64,000 bases of DNA, from positions 2,226,889-2,290,888 of the forward strand of contig NC_057867.1 in NCBI RefSeq assembly GCF_019393635.1, read 5' to 3'. The notes beneath the pieces are model-generated. The model had not been told where the DNA came from, ran no database searches, and saw only the letters and a program-made list of their open reading frames with translations. Origin of the DNA: Dromiciops gliroides. Lineage: Eukaryota; Chordata; Mammalia; Microbiotheria; Microbiotheriidae. The stretch's first letter is position 1. Each line of letters opens with the position of its first letter. Made by a program: the position numbers and the translations under genes. This document shows positions 44,665 to 56,999 of this stretch, in pieces.

Positions 44665-45720
44665 TCTTTCTTCTTTTGATTAGTTTAGAGGATAATGAGG
44701 TTCAGGTATCAACTACTTCTCTCTAGCATCTCCTCCTTATTTGTTTACTTGTGTACTCTCATTATGGAAGATAATTTCCTCTTATCTTCTTTTGTCTTCT
44801 CTGGTGTATTCTTCTTTCCCTCTCTTTCCACTCATTTCTTAAGATCATCAAGATATAACAGAACCCCTCCCAGGCCTTGTTTTATTGAACTCCCTCTATG
44901 ACCCCTGATGATGCAGGGCTCAGAGGGGACACATTTATCCTTTCCTCATAATGTGATGTAAGCAGTTTTGTCTTGTTTAGTCCTTTATCATTGTTCATTC
45001 ATGTTGACCTTTTAACATTTTTCTTCACTCCTGGGTTGGAACTTTAGGGTTTCACAGAAGCTCTGGTCTTTTCATCAGGAGTGCATGAAAATCCTCTATT
45101 TCATTAAAGGCCCCCACTATAGCATTATATTTAGTTTTGCTAGATAAGTTATTTTTGGCTGTAAGTCCATATCCTTTGCCTTCTGAAATATCATCTTCTA
45201 AGCTCTCCACTCCTTTATAGTGGTGGCTGCTAAGTCATATGTGATCTTGATAGTGGCTCCTCAGGACTTGAATTCTTTCTTTCTGGCTGCTTATGATAAT
45301 TTTTGCTTGACCTGGAAGCTCTGGATTTTGGCTATAATGTTCCTGAGAATTTTCTTTTTGGAGTTTCTTTTAGGAACTGACTAAAGGAATCTTTCAAATT
45401 TCATTTTGCCCTCTGGTACTAAGAAATCTGGGCAGTTTTCTTGAAATATGGTTTATAGGGTTTTTTTATTGGTTGTGGCATTCAGGTAGTCCAGTGGTGC
45501 TTAAATTTCTTCTCCTCAATCTGTTTTCAAGGTCAGTTGTTTTGGCTATGACACATGTTATATTTTCTTCTATTTTTTCAGCCTTTTGACTTTGTTTTAA
45601 TATTTCTTGTTGCCTCATAGAGTCATTGCCTTCTCTTTGGTCCATTCTAGTTTTCAGGGAGTTTGTTGCTTGGGTAAGGCTTTATACCTCTTGTGCCAAG
45701 GCATTATTTGCCTTTCAAAT
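44379..45720 (-). mobile_element. HAL1/L1-type element: ORF1 relic, spacer, ORF2-tail remnant
   Basis: Minus-strand order: ORF1 region (about 45720-45040), a roughly 500-nt spacer with a (CA)n tract (44661-44626), and an ORF2 C-terminal remnant (44520-44385, matching CAATTCTTTGCCACCACAAA-type sequence). Endonuclease and RT are absent. Confidence 0.6.
44626..44661 (+). repeat. (TG)n microsatellite
   Basis: About 18 TG units. A (TG)n tract lies at the matching place in the element at 3600-6098. Confidence 0.93.
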
Positions 45721-46794
45721 CCTAGCTATACCACTGGTTATGTGACTTTGGGCTGATCCCTTCTGCCTTCTCAACTGGTTTCCTTCTTTGCCACGTGAGG
45801 ACTTGGTAATCTCTAGTTCAGATTCATGAATGCTCAGTGACGGCACCTTGTGTCACTGGCTGTTGAGAGATGGAGCATTATGGGTGAGGTAAACAGAGGC
45901 CAGGATGTGTCTGGAAAGTAAATGGTCAAAAAAAAAAAGAGAAAGTAAATGGTCCCACTTTTACCTGGGAAACATGACGAAAGTGCCTTTCTCTGGTGAG
46001 AGAGGGGTGTTGCTTTAGTTAGAGTATGTTTGAGGGTCTGGTCAGGGAAAAACTAGAAAAAGTAAGGGTGGCTGTAATCATTCTGGATTGGAGCCATCAC
46101 CAGTGATGGAGCACCCACTGCCTGCAGGGCCCACTCCCTGGGGAGGACAGCTCAGAGATGCCCTCAAGGAGTTCATGGCTCAAGAACTGGTGTCAAGTAC
46201 CTGGAGGTTGAACTGACTAGGAAGAGAGAATGTAATGATGAGAATGAACAGAGGAACACAATCCAGGCTTATCTGGGAGGCAGGGATTCAGCATGACAGA
46301 GAGGTTGGATAAATGGATGGGACTTCCATTTCTTCCAGGACCTACTGCTAGGCAGTAGAGTGTCCCAGAAAGAGAAGAGCTGTTCCCCAGGTGACTTTCC
46401 TGGATATAAAGTGAGAAGGTTGGGCTAGGACATGCCAAAGACCCCTTCCCACTCTAAGCTCCATAAGGTACTGTGAACCCAGACAACTTCTTGTGGACAT
46501 CTGGCTCAGTTTAGTAGGGTATGTGTTGGTGAGAGGCCTGGCTCCAGAAGGCAGGGAGCTTGCTGCAGCTGGGGCATCTACCGATTGACTTGGTGTTGCT
46601 TGGGGTGGCGGGAAGGACTTCCCCCCATGCACTGGCCAGATGGTTGGCCAGAGTCCATGTGCCTCGCCAAGGGCATGTGCAGCATGGTACTCTCCTAGGT
46701 CGCTCTCCACAGTTTTCTTAGTTTGTCAGTGACATTGACATGGAAGCTTCTTCTTAGAAGAGCAGCACTTAACCACAGCAGTGGTGCGGCATTT
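45721..46794. other. No gene; MIR scrap at 45705-45800
   Basis: AAATCCTAGCTATACCACTG is a diverged MIR. The remainder is unassigned; open frames at 46217-46710 have no domain. Confidence 0.4.
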
Positions 46795-47010
46795 CGGCGG
46801 GAGGGCAGTCTTTGAGGTTGGGATCAAAAAAACTTCAATGAAACCACAAGAAAGTCGCCGGGGCCATAATTGAGCAGGTGGAACAAATTTGTTCAATCTG
46901 TTCAGAGGAAAATGGTAACTGGTCCTTAAGTAATAAATCAGTCTCCCATTCACGCTTTCCTAATCAGACATTTATAAAGTCAGGCTCTGAATCTCGTGGG
47001 ACTGATTTGA
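46795..47010. other. Candidate conserved non-coding element
   Basis: Non-repetitive, with CCATAATTGAGCAGGTGG (E-box CAGGTG) and TAAGTAATAAATCAGTC. Conservation untested. Confidence 0.3.
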
Positions 47011-47184
47011 ATGGAGCATGGAGGGAGGAAGGCTCCTCGTTGCACATGGGCATCACATATGCCTTGTCTTCATGGTGCTATCCCATGGTGGGGGGTGTCG
47101 TGGCCACGGTGGTGGCTGCAGGAATACAATGCACCCTCCCCACTGTGACATGCCATGAATAAGACTAGAGCCAAAGGGGCTCTG

Positions 47185-47535
47185 GGAGTGTGAAGAGGGA
47201 GTGAGGAGGCAGGTTATGGTGGCAGCTGAGGTGGGCATTGAGAGAAGACAGTGATTGGGATAGGCAGAGATGAGGAGGAGGAGGAGGTGTGTGCCAGATG
47301 TGAGCTTGGGCCTGCCTGGGGGCACAGACAAGCAGAGGAACAGGGCATAAACTGCCTCATTGGATTCGAATGTAGAGTGTAGGATGGGTAAGGAGCATGT
47401 GGAATCAGGTAGCCAAGATAAGGTAGAGGCTGCCAAGATGAGGAGCTTGCATTTTAACCCAAAGGCAATGGGGAGCCATTGCAGGTTATTAAGTAGAGGA
47501 GTGCTGGGTCAGACCTATATACCTATCTCTGGGGT
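47185..47535 (-). mobile_element. LINE-2 fragment, antisense
   Basis: GGCAATGGGGAGCCATTGCA is a characteristic internal L2-antisense segment; GAGTGCTGGGTCAGAC follows. Confidence 0.55.
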
Positions 47536-48019
47536 TTTAGCTAAACTTTCTATCTTGTTCACAGTCTAGCACAGAAATCTTGACACAAGAGAGACTTAAG
47601 ATGTGTTTGTTGTATTGAACTAACTTGGATTTTGCAGTGGTGACAGTATTCTGCGCTTTCGCCAATCCAGAAATGTGGGCTTGAGATGGAGGTCCGTCCA
47701 CTCAGTGATAAGCCTGATTTTGTAACTGCTCACCCACCCTCTACTTTGGAGCCTGAGCTAGACTGACCTATTTAATGCAGTGTTCTTTGGAAGGTTGGAT
47801 TGCCAAGATGTGGAGTGATGTGGTTTCTCTTTAAGAGAGACCAGTTCAGGCACATGTGCCTTTCAGATTGGCTAGGAGAGTTGTCCTTAATTGTGGCTGC
47901 CTCTGGTTCCAGTGTTGGTGATGCTGCTTACGCTGGGCAGTAATCACAAATACCATTCAACTCTATCAGATGTGTAGGTGCTGTAAGGGCCAAATTTAGT
48001 ATGAGAAGAGTTAATTGGG
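47536..48019. other. No gene recognised
   Basis: Unassigned. GGCCAAATTTAGTA at 47988-48001 recurs at 49056-49069. Confidence 0.4.
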
Positions 48020-48288
48020 TGGCTCACCTTAATATTGAGGTAAGAAAAGAAACAGCCTCTTTCAAAAACACAAAATAGCAATGGTACAGAAGAGTTCCAG
48101 GGAACTCATGATAGAAGAGGATCTCCAAATCCAAGAAAAAAAAAAGAACTGTGGAATATAGATGCGGAATGAACCATACTATTTCTTTTGTTTTTGGTGC
48201 TGGTGTTTTTTTTTTATATTTTGAGGTTTTTCATCATTGCTCTGATTTTTTCTCTTATAACAGGACTAATGCAGAAATAGGATTAATG

Positions 48289-48345
48289 TTATTATGTATA
48301 TATATATATATGTGTGTGTATAGATATATCTATATCTATATCAGA
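48289..48345 (+). repeat. (TA)n/(ATATCT)n microsatellite within the L1 3' UTR
   Basis: TATATATATATATGTGTGTG, then ATATCTATATCTATATC. Confidence 0.9.
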
Positions 48346-48456
48346 TTACCTGCTGTCTAGGGGAGGGGGGAGGGAGGGAGAAAAATTGTAAAGCTTGTAT
48401 AAACAAAAGTTGAGAACTATCGTTACATGTAACGGAAAAAATAAAATACCTTATAT

Positions 48457-48483
48457 GTAAAATAAAATAAAATAAAATAAAAA
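48457..48483 (+). repeat. (AAAAT)n tail of the L1
   Basis: Five AAAAT units forming the L1 3' tail. Confidence 0.9.
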
Positions 48484-48485
48484 CA

Positions 48486-49112
48486 CAAAACACAGGTTCA
48501 TTAAGAAACACAGGGTGTTTCCTTGATGAAGCAGTAAAATATAACAGAATATCATAACTTATGCTAACAAACAATATGTTAATAACAATATAGGAAAGGG
48601 AGAAAGGGAAAATTTTGTCCAGAGGGGCAGTCCCTTATGGACTCGCGCTTTGACAATGTCTACAGAGGGAAGGCCTCTGCAGAAAATACATATTGCATAT
48701 GGTGTAACAGAAGGAAAAAACAAAAATATTCATTTAAAGTCCTTGAAATCTTGTCTTTGTTGAGTATTAAGATGCCATCAGGGAGTCTGGGTTCTGGTTC
48801 GGATTCTGGTTGTCTCTGGATACTTCTTCTTTAGCTGTTGAACTGCTAGATTTCCACTAATCTTTAGTATAGCATTGTCAGTGATCAAATTAAACAGCGA
48901 GAATTCTTCAAAATATAACTCATATAGAACAAATTTAAACTTAATACATACAGCATATTACATTCCCCCCTGTGGAGGATACTTATACCCATATGCAATA
49001 CAGAGTTGAGGCAGTTATATCAGTAACACTTTTTCCCACCGTGTGTCTGGATCAAGGCCAAATTTAGTAATGTGTCCATGATGACACCTGAAAAGTAAAG
49101 GGGGGGGGCGGA
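48486..49112. other. AT-rich unassigned sequence, possibly retroviral interior
   Basis: Ends in AAAGTAAAGGGGGGGGGCGG (49092-49111), which looks like a polypurine tract next to the TG start of an LTR. No viral ORF is recognised. Confidence 0.3.
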
Positions 49113-49545
49113 CTGTAAGGAATTAATTGTGATTTGGGGTTTTCATAACCCTATCTTCGCTTTATTATGGTCAGACTGAAAAAAATGTAAGCTTAAAAGC
49201 CTAAGAGAAGATGGGTGTGTACTTTGGGAGATAATTTAACAAACAAGAGGAACTCTGACCACAGGGAACAAGTATTGAAACTATGTAACTAGGCCTCCCT
49301 CTATTAAGCTATTAAGCTTCCCCATGCCCACATGGGTCTGGCCAGATTACAATGGGGACAGCCCATGTGGGTGTGCTGAGCCAATTGGAGACTCAGCATG
49401 GCTAAGAACCGCCCCTGTCCTTCCTGTGGGAGAGTCAGTTAAGATACAGTTAGATACAGTGCCATCCATAAATATTTCAAAACCCAGCTTTCTCATGGCT
49501 CTTTGGCTTGCTGAGCATTATTTCCTGTCCATATCACATATCTTG
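49113..49545 (+). mobile_element. Possible endogenous retrovirus LTR
   Basis: Begins TGTAAGGAATTAATTG directly after the purine tract and ends near a CATATCACA. AT-rich with CCATAAATATTTC, which could supply a poly(A) signal. Decayed. The assignment rests on structure only. Confidence 0.35.
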
Positions 49546-51309
49546 TGTTACATGTTATGTTGGAGGAGGATTGGGGTAGCATATGGCTGGGCTTGGATTG
49601 CGTTCTGGCCTTCTCCAGGAAGAAGGGACACCAAATGCCCACAGTGGAACTTGGGCAGTGGGGTGTGAAGGGCCCTGTGCCAGCTGGCTGCTCAGGACCT
49701 GGCTCTTCTTGGGTTAGCTCCCTTGCCCTCAGTTCCTTCTTCGGTAAAACAAAGAAGTTGGTTAGATGACCAACAAGGTCTTTTGGACCTCCAATATTCT
49801 ATGATCCCAAGTCCTTTCCCCTCTTGGGATCTCAGTTCCCTTTGATATAAAATGGGGAGTCAGACTGCGTGGCATCTAAATGTCCTTTTAAAAGAGTTTT
49901 CGTTCTACTCTCTGGGCCTTGGTTTCCTCCTCTGTGAAATGGGGATATTGAGTTATTTTCCAGATGTCCTTCAGTCCCCTCAACAGGAACCATAGCTAAC
50001 ACCATATTTTGTATGATGTTCAGCCCAACATCCCCCTGCTGTTTCTCATGTCCAGTGAAGCTATTTCAAGTAGGCAACTGAGGTCTGAAGAGATGGACTC
50101 TACTGAGAGTTTATTCTAGCCAGCCTGATGCTTCCCCCCTGGTTTAGAGAAGATAATCTTTTCTTTCTATCTTGGTAAATTCTTTGGGTTGGAACCTCCC
50201 GAAGACATTCTTAATTAGAGGCATGTTGGAATGCGTTGGAATTTTTTCTGCCGTCATTCAGTTACTTCTGAGTAGTATTATGTAATCTTACGGATGCGTG
50301 TTTTCTTTGGGGGCTTCAACTTTTCTTGCCCTCCCCACCCTCCCCTTGGGGAAACTAAGAGTCCAAACTGGTGTTCAAGCATTCTGGAAAGGTTTGGCAA
50401 TGAGGGTCTTGACAACTCCAGGCACTAATTATCTCAGCTAACTTTTAAGACAAGAATGCTGTTGGTGTGGCGAAACTCTAACTCAACTAACTTAGGTTCT
50501 GCTGCTAGCTCAAGACCTGATTGGAGAAGCTGCTAGGTTTGTGTTTCCATTTTTGGCCTAACCTGCCATGAAGTGGAATCCAGGTGTTCAGGGTGATGTT
50601 TTACTGTGGAAGTAATCCCTAGGTATGGTTTGTTTATCCACCCTGGCTTTGCAAAGTGCTCTGGGATCCTCTTTGGAAAGGGAGCTTCTTAGTATCTTTT
50701 CACTCCATCCCAGTAGCTATCAGAAGTAGAGGCCCTGAGTCCTAGGCCTTGAACCACAGATCATCTCCTAGATTCTTACCCTGCACTTGAACCTAGCTCT
50801 TCCCCTCATCATTTCCTGTCATTGTGAGGTCCCCTCCATCCTTCTCCCATCCTCCCCTTAGCCTGCCTTTGTTTTGTCAGCCCCAGAAACCCTATGCCTT
50901 CCATCACACTTTCCTCACTGCTCCAAGATGGCTTTGAACCCTGAAATGTAAATGCTTTTGTCTCCAGGTGTTCTAAGCTCCTCTTTTTCCTGTTGTCCAT
51001 ATTTCCATATGTGATCGTGTGCTGTCTGTGCGTTGTCTTTGTGTTGTCCTTCTGTCTTCGATTATAACTCCATAGAAGAGAATGGAAATTGGCACGCTAC
51101 CCTGTCTGTATAATCATGTCACAAGTCACTAGAAATGGAACAAATTGCTTTGGGGGGATGGTGCCTCTGGGAAAGCTGATGCGCCCCTGTTGGATTCATT
51201 TTTCGGTGCCACATTTTACAGATGTCTTTGACAAGCTGGAGTGTGTCAAGAGAAGGGCAGCCAGGATGGTAAAAGGACGAGAGACCATGCCATCGGAGGA
51301 ATTTGACTA
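49546..51309. other. No gene; MIR pieces at 49720-49960
   Basis: MIR-like CCCTCAGTTCCTTCTTCGGT and GGTTTCCTCCTCTGTGAAAT. A non-repetitive AT-rich patch lies at 50190-50300. Confidence 0.4.
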
Positions 51310-51850
51310 ACCAGCAAGCATTTATTAAGCACTTAGTGTGGGCCAGGCGTGAGACCAGGTCCTGGGAGTACAAGGTACACCTCTGAGGCAGCCTCTGCTG
51401 TCAAAGAGCTGCCAGTCTAATGGGCAGATCCAGAAGCAAATGGAGGGAATATACCAAATACGGCCAGTTATTTGAGGGTAGCATCTGGAAAGGCCTCTGG
51501 AAGGACATGGCACTTGAGCTGAGCCTTGAAGGAAGCTTGGGGTTCCAAAAGGAGGAGGTGATGAGAGAGAGTGTTGCAGGCATGAGGAACAGCATGAGAT
51601 GTCCCAGAGGTGGGAGACAGGTCAGTGGAATTGGAGGTGGGGAGGGGAAGGAGAGGCATGCTAGCTATCTTAGAGTGTCTGAAGGGCTGGTGTAGGCAAG
51701 AGAGTTTAGACTTGTTCTGCTTGGCCCCAGAGGGCAGAACCCGGAGCACTGAGAGAGTGAGGGGGTGGAGCTGGAGAGACAGAAGGAGCTGCGCGTTGGG
51801 GACTTCAAGGTGAGGCTCGACGGCCACTTGTTAGGCATGCTGCCAAGGAA
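51310..51850 (-). mobile_element. LINE-2 3' end, antisense
   Basis: GCATTTATTAAGCACTTAGT, GCCAGTCTAATGGGCAGATC, GAGCTGAGCCTTGAAGGAAG. About 540 bp in L2 order. Confidence 0.7.
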
Positions 51851-52459
51851 ATTCTTGTCCAAGCCCACGTTGGCATGAGCTAGTCCCAAGATCTCTCCCA
51901 GCTCTGCTTCTGTGGGGTAAAAGTGGGCACGCTGCTTCTGTGAAAACCATCACGCCTTACTGCTGGTTAGTCATTCCCTGGCTTGTTGGTAATTTTGCTG
52001 TAGGCCCAATACTGGCCATGTCCCCTGGTTTGATTCTTCATCCTTTTTCTTCCATTCCTCCAAAATGGGAACATTAACACCTGACTCCACTCAAGCCTTC
52101 CACAAAGTCTTCTTAGTAAGAACCATCCCCCCCCCCAGCTGTCATACCAGCTACTTCAATGAGTCAGTTGACAGTGGAATCTAACTTCCCAACCTAGTAA
52201 CCATTTGCGTGCATCATAACAGTGTTTTCCAGTTGACAACTGCTTGGCGGGAGGAGCCTTCGGTAATCTGGCCCAGCTCGGGAGCACGTTAAGCCCTGGG
52301 AGCGCTGTCAATCCATCATCTGCCCATTGTGGTGCTTTCTGGTCTCATGTCATTATTGCCCCATGGGGAGTCAGGCAGGCACCAACTTTCTTGACTCAGA
52401 ATTGGGTTTGGCATGGATACCCAGCAGTAACTTTTCAGAGCTGGGCTTCTGAACCAGTC
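51851..52459. other. No gene recognised
   Basis: Unassigned, including a moderately CpG-containing stretch at 52240-52310. Confidence 0.4.
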
Positions 52460-52790
52460 AGAATCACCGGGCTTCTTTCCACCCTGATGTCCCGGAGGCA
52501 TCTCAAACTCAACATGTCCAAAATGGAATAAATTCTGCTCTCCCTTAAGTTCACCCATCCTCTAAGCTTCCCTCTTTCTTTGGAGGTTACTCAAATCTTG
52601 CCAGTCAGCCACATTTACAACCTCAGAAGCACACTAGACTCTTTCCTCTCCCTGAAACCCCACGTGCCATCAGTTGCTAAGTTGTTTCTGTTCTTCTTCC
52701 AAAACTATCCTCGGTCTGTCCCCTCTTCTCCCCTCACGTGACCCTCGTCACCTCGTCCTCAGTACCTGCTGTGCTTCATAAGGTGCCAGC
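52460..52790 (+). mobile_element. LINE-2 ORF2 C-terminal relic, sense
   Basis: GGCATCTCAAACTCAACATG encodes RHLKLNMSKME (open frame ends at 52531), the segment after the L2 RT. CAGTTGCTAAGTTGTTTCTG follows. Confidence 0.7.
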
Positions 52791-53304
52791 ACAGGGATAG
52801 TCTACTTAATGAATTCTGCTTAGATTTGATGGAATCTCAGCACCAAGGCCTGTGGCTTGTTCTATCAAATATGTGCATTACGCTCACAGCCATTTTTAGT
52901 CATCATAGTTGTGCTGTTGTAACTTCCTACCTTTCAAAGACCTCCAGGAGAATGCAAGCCCTTTGAAAGCAGGGGATATTTCCTCAGCCCAAGGCCTTTT
53001 GCACCGATAAAAGGATGAGTGGGGGAAGCTCTGGGTCTGGAAAGTGCTTTGACCTTAAAAAGAGATGTTCAGGTGGGAGGTTAAGACCATTGGCCCATAC
53101 GGGTTTAGGAGCCTACTGTGTGCTACATGCAAAGTAAAAACAGTCCCTGTCTTTGAGGACTCCCCTTCTAATGTGAGGATATGCCATGGACTACATGGGA
53201 AAGGCAGGGTGATTGGGACGTCATCTCAGAGAAGGCAATGGCTGGGCAAGAGACCTCAGAGCCCACCTTAGCCAACCCCCTCATTTTACAGAGATGGAAA
53301 ACTG
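52791..53304 (-). mobile_element. L2/MIR antisense scraps
   Basis: GCCTACTGTGTGCTACATGC (53112) marks an L2 tail; CTCATTTTACAGAGATGG (53280) is MIR-like. The rest is unassigned. Confidence 0.5.
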
Positions 53305-53545
53305 GTCAGCTTGGTGGTTCAGTGGCTAGAGCACTGGGCCTGGAGTCAGGAAGACTTGAGTTCAAATCCCACCTCAGACACATCCCAGCTGTGTGACTCT
53401 GGGCAAGTCACTTCACCTCCCTTAGCCTCAGTTTCCTCATCTGTAAAATGGGGATAATAATAGCATCTATCTCCTAGGGTTGTTGTGTGCTCTCGAATAT
53501 GAGATCATCTTTGTAAAACACTTTGGAAAACTTAATGCTAGCTAT
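53305..53545 (+). mobile_element. Long MIR/MAR-type CORE-SINE, sense
   Basis: GGTTCAGTGGCTAGAGCACT head, AGCTGTGTGACTCTGGGCAA core, CTCATCTGTAAAATGGGGAT and a GTAAAACACTTTGGAAAAC tail. A rather complete copy. Confidence 0.8.
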
Positions 53546-54015
53546 TGGAGGCCTCAAGAAGGAAAGGAACCAGCCCTGGACTGCACAGCTAATGATTCTC
53601 TCTGAGGCTGAATTCAGGCCCATAATTCTGGGACGTCCCTTTTCTAAAATGAAATCTAACCCTTCATTTAGATCTTTGAGGGTCTCTTTCTATTGTTCAT
53701 TCCCTTAGTCATTTCTGTGAAATTCATCTCATTTGTACACTTCAAGAATGTCCCTTCCATTTTGTTGGGCAGAAAATCTGGAAGGACCTGGATTCAGGTC
53801 CTGTTTTGGACATATACTAGCTGTTTGACCTTAGTCAAGTCCCCATACCTCTTGAAACTGTAGCCCACTCTGAAAGAGTAAAAATGATAGCCCAATTGTA
53901 GGGATGCATGGATGCTTCCCAAAGTCACCTGATCTCCAGGTTACAGTTGCTATTGCTCACCATTTCAAGCCTTTAACAGCCTCATGTACCCAGATAGGCT
54001 TGCCCCAGGAGAGCA
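53546..54015. other. No gene; short MIR piece near 53770-53900
   Basis: GGACCTGGATTCAGGTCCTG and CTAGCTGTTTGACCTTAGTC are MIR-like. Confidence 0.4.

Positions 54016-54059
<44 letters not shown>
54016..54059 (+). repeat. (AC)n microsatellite
   Basis: About 22 AC units. Opposite repeat type to the TG tract 265 bp downstream. Confidence 0.95.
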
Positions 54060-54062
<3 letters not shown>

Positions 54063-54321
54063 GTACACACATCATGAACATGCACACAGTATGTTGCTTG
54101 GTGTGTACTCAAAATCATTCTAGCTCAGATGGATCTGCTAGAGCTTGCGCTCTATTGGCATGGCCCCAGAGTCACTGCCAGGCCACATCATGCTGTGGCA
54201 TCATCCCAATACTGCCCATTTCTCACCCACACCCTCCCCTTGCTTTGGGCAGCCTAACGAGGGAGCTGGATTAAACATGCATGACCTCAGAATATATGTT
54301 AGAAAGAGCATGAGAATCCAG

Positions 54322-54322
<1 letters not shown>

Positions 54323-54354
<32 letters not shown>
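54323..54354 (+). repeat. (TG)n microsatellite
   Basis: About 16 TG units. Confidence 0.95.
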
Positions 54355-54355
<1 letters not shown>

Positions 54356-56038
54356 TCTGAAGAAGTGAGGGACAGAATTTGGTGATCAGAGTGTGGTAAA
54401 AATTATTTGTGGTAAAGATTAATATCGGAGGTTTGAATCTCACAAGAGGGAGGAGGAGCTTTCCAGACATCTTTGCCATTTCTGGAGGCGGCAGCAGGGT
54501 CGAAGGCTAACCCAGAAGCTAGCTGGAGGCCAATCAAAGCTCAGCTGGCCTGGAGCCCCATGTGATCACAATGATGATAGTGAGGGTGACCACAAGTACC
54601 ATTTGGAGAATGTCCGTCTTGCCGTTTGCCAAGTACTTCTCAGACTTGCCTCATTGGACCATTCTGACAGTCCTGTGACTGTTCTCCCCTTTTATCTGGG
54701 GCAACAAGGGCCTGGAGCACTGTGATGTGGCCAAGCCAGGCTTGGGCCCAGCTCTTCTGCCCCAGGCAGGACCTCGGCCCTCTGATGAGCTCTTAGTGTC
54801 TGGACTGCTGATCACGTCACACGTCTGGGGCCCACCCATGGCTGTCCTCCTGCCCCAAGGTCCTTTTCAGCTCCTTGAGGGTAGGTAGTTGTCTCTCTGC
54901 ACAGGGTTTCACTCTTAGATTCCTTGGAAGCTCTTGCCCACATTCATAGAGTGTGATTGGAGGGACTTTGGAGCCCACTGAGTGGTAGAGGAGGAAAGTG
55001 AGGCCCAGAGAGAGGAAGTGAGCGGGTAGTGGGACAGACTGCTTGCACTTGCTGTTTCCTGCCAGCCCTTTTGGATCTGAGCCAAGCAATGAATAAACAA
55101 TGAGGCAGAAGAGATACCAGACAAAGGGACTTTGGAAAGGGTGCTTGTCAGCATCCTCGACCTCCCATCACGGCAAGTCATCGATGAGCTTGAGCAGAGC
55201 TTGGAGGCTAAGGAGATGCTTTCGAACAAGTGAATGCCATTTCAGGGCATGGTGGAGAAGGCAGACACTCATGGCCGATGACTTCCTGGAATAGTGGGTA
55301 TTTATTTCGGAGGATGGGCCCAGCAGAGTTTTGAGGCAAAGCAGATCCTCAACTCCTGCCCATGAAGTGCTTGTCAGAGCCAGCAGAATAGCTGTGGCGG
55401 ACTGGAAATGTACCTCCGTACTTACAGGAGGTAGGCAGGGACTGGCGTTTCATAAATCTTTATCAGCGATCAACTCTTGAATTTGGGGCCCTGTAAAATC
55501 TCTTTTGAAGTCTGGGGGACAGTTGAGGAGGGGTGACTTAGCTTTGAGATCCCACCCTCTGATTTGAGATTCCCTTGATGGTAGAGAAGAGATGGCTTAG
55601 AGGGGGCATTCTCCCTGTTCTGCTTGGGGGCCAGGGGCGGAATTGGGAGCAGTGGAGGAATGTGGGGATGCAGATTTGTGTTTTGTGAGAAAGTACATTT
55701 TGGCCACCCTCAGAGCTGGCCCCAAGTAGACAGGCAGGCTTGCTGAGGGAGGGAAGGAGCTCCCCTCCACTGAAGGGCTTCCTGCAAAGGCCTATGTTGG
55801 GGTGGGGAGGCTTCCCTGGGCACAGGTCCCATAACGCATTATGGAGCTGAGAGATTTCAGAGTGGTCCATGAACTCGGGTGGAAAAAAAGTGCTTCTTCA
55901 TTTTCTCTCACCTCTAATGGAAATTTCACATTCTCTTCAAGTCTCTAAAAACCTGTTTCAGTGAAGGGGTCCACAGGCTTCCCCATTGTCTTCACAAGGT
56001 TAACATAGACCCTCCCAAGCACTGACGGAGCTTTTCAG
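54355..56038. other. No gene; AT-rich patch at 55430-55510
   Basis: MIR-like antisense near 54930-55030. The patch TTTCATAAATCTTTATCAGC (55448-55467) is non-repetitive. Confidence 0.4.
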
Positions 56039-56172
56039 GGTGTGTGTGTGTGTGTGTATGGGGGCATGTGGGGCTGAGTGTGTGGGTACATGTGTGGGTA
56101 TGTGGGGGGTGGTGTGTGGAGGTGAGTGGGGGGTGCAGGTGTGGGTGCATTGTTTGGTTTTTTGGGGGTGCA
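56039..56172 (+). repeat. G/T-rich degenerate repeat
   Basis: TG dinucleotides passing into GTGTGGGTA and GGGGGGTGG variants. G4-capable on the + strand. Confidence 0.85.
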
Positions 56173-56999
56173 TTGTTAAATAGTAACAGGTGGCAGGAAA
56201 AATGTCCAAAGTGGTCAGAAGGAGGCACAAGCAAGCACAAGGACCGCAAGGATCCCCTTCTAGAAGCGTCTGTGACCCTGACCAAGTGAACTCTCCCACT
56301 GGCTCTCAGAGTAAGGGCCTGTCCATCCCAATGTGGTGGTGGCCAGGGTGTCGCTAGACCTGCAGTCATCTTGGTGGTCTCTGCGTTGTCTCTTTGGTCT
56401 CCTGCCATCTTTTGTCTTGGTGAAGGGGAGCGGCTGGCAGCTACACTGGCATTCCTCCAGCTTAGCTCTGTCCCTACTTTGCATGGGCCACTTGGGCATG
56501 TGCTGCTAATCTTTTAAAAAGGTCTGTGGGTGGGGGCAAGACATATCCCTTTTAAAGTGATTTCCATTCATATCTGTCTCTACAGATCTCATGTGCATAG
56601 ACCCAGGTAGATTCAGAGGTCTAGAGATCTAGTCCAACCCCTCCATCATATAGAGGAGGAAACTGAGGCTCCAAGAAAGGAAGGCATTTGCCCAAGGTCA
56701 CGTAGACACTCTGTGGCAAAGGCAGGACCCCAACCTACCTTTTCTTGAAGCCCACATCCATTGTTCCCTGGGCTTTGCTAAAGGCCTGTCTTTATTTGAA
56801 AAGCTTCCTTCCTTTGACTCTGCTGATCTCAAGGCAGAGGATTGCCACCAAATATGAAAAATGGGAGGAGAGTTAGAGTTGTGTTGTCAGGCAGTTTATC
56901 CAGACTCGACTCTGCCCTTTCCCTCACCCGTCTGAGCCTGTCTATTGCCAAGTCTTGTCAGTCTCGTACCTCCCAAACAGCTCTTGCATGTGACCCCTT
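56173..56999. other. No gene; MIR-like piece at 56620-56760
   Basis: AGAGGAGGAAACTGAGGCTC and TTGCCCAAGGTCACGTAGAC are MIR antisense. The rest is unassigned. Confidence 0.4.

Larger units (their letters stand above)
48020..48485 (+). mobile_element. L1 3' UTR, sense
   Basis: AATGAACCATACTATTTCTT, AACAGGACTAATGCAGAAAT, ATATCAGATTACCTGCTGTC, a G/A-rich run, and ATGTAACGGAAAAAATAAAA at the end. The order matches other marsupial L1 3' UTRs. Confidence 0.75.
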
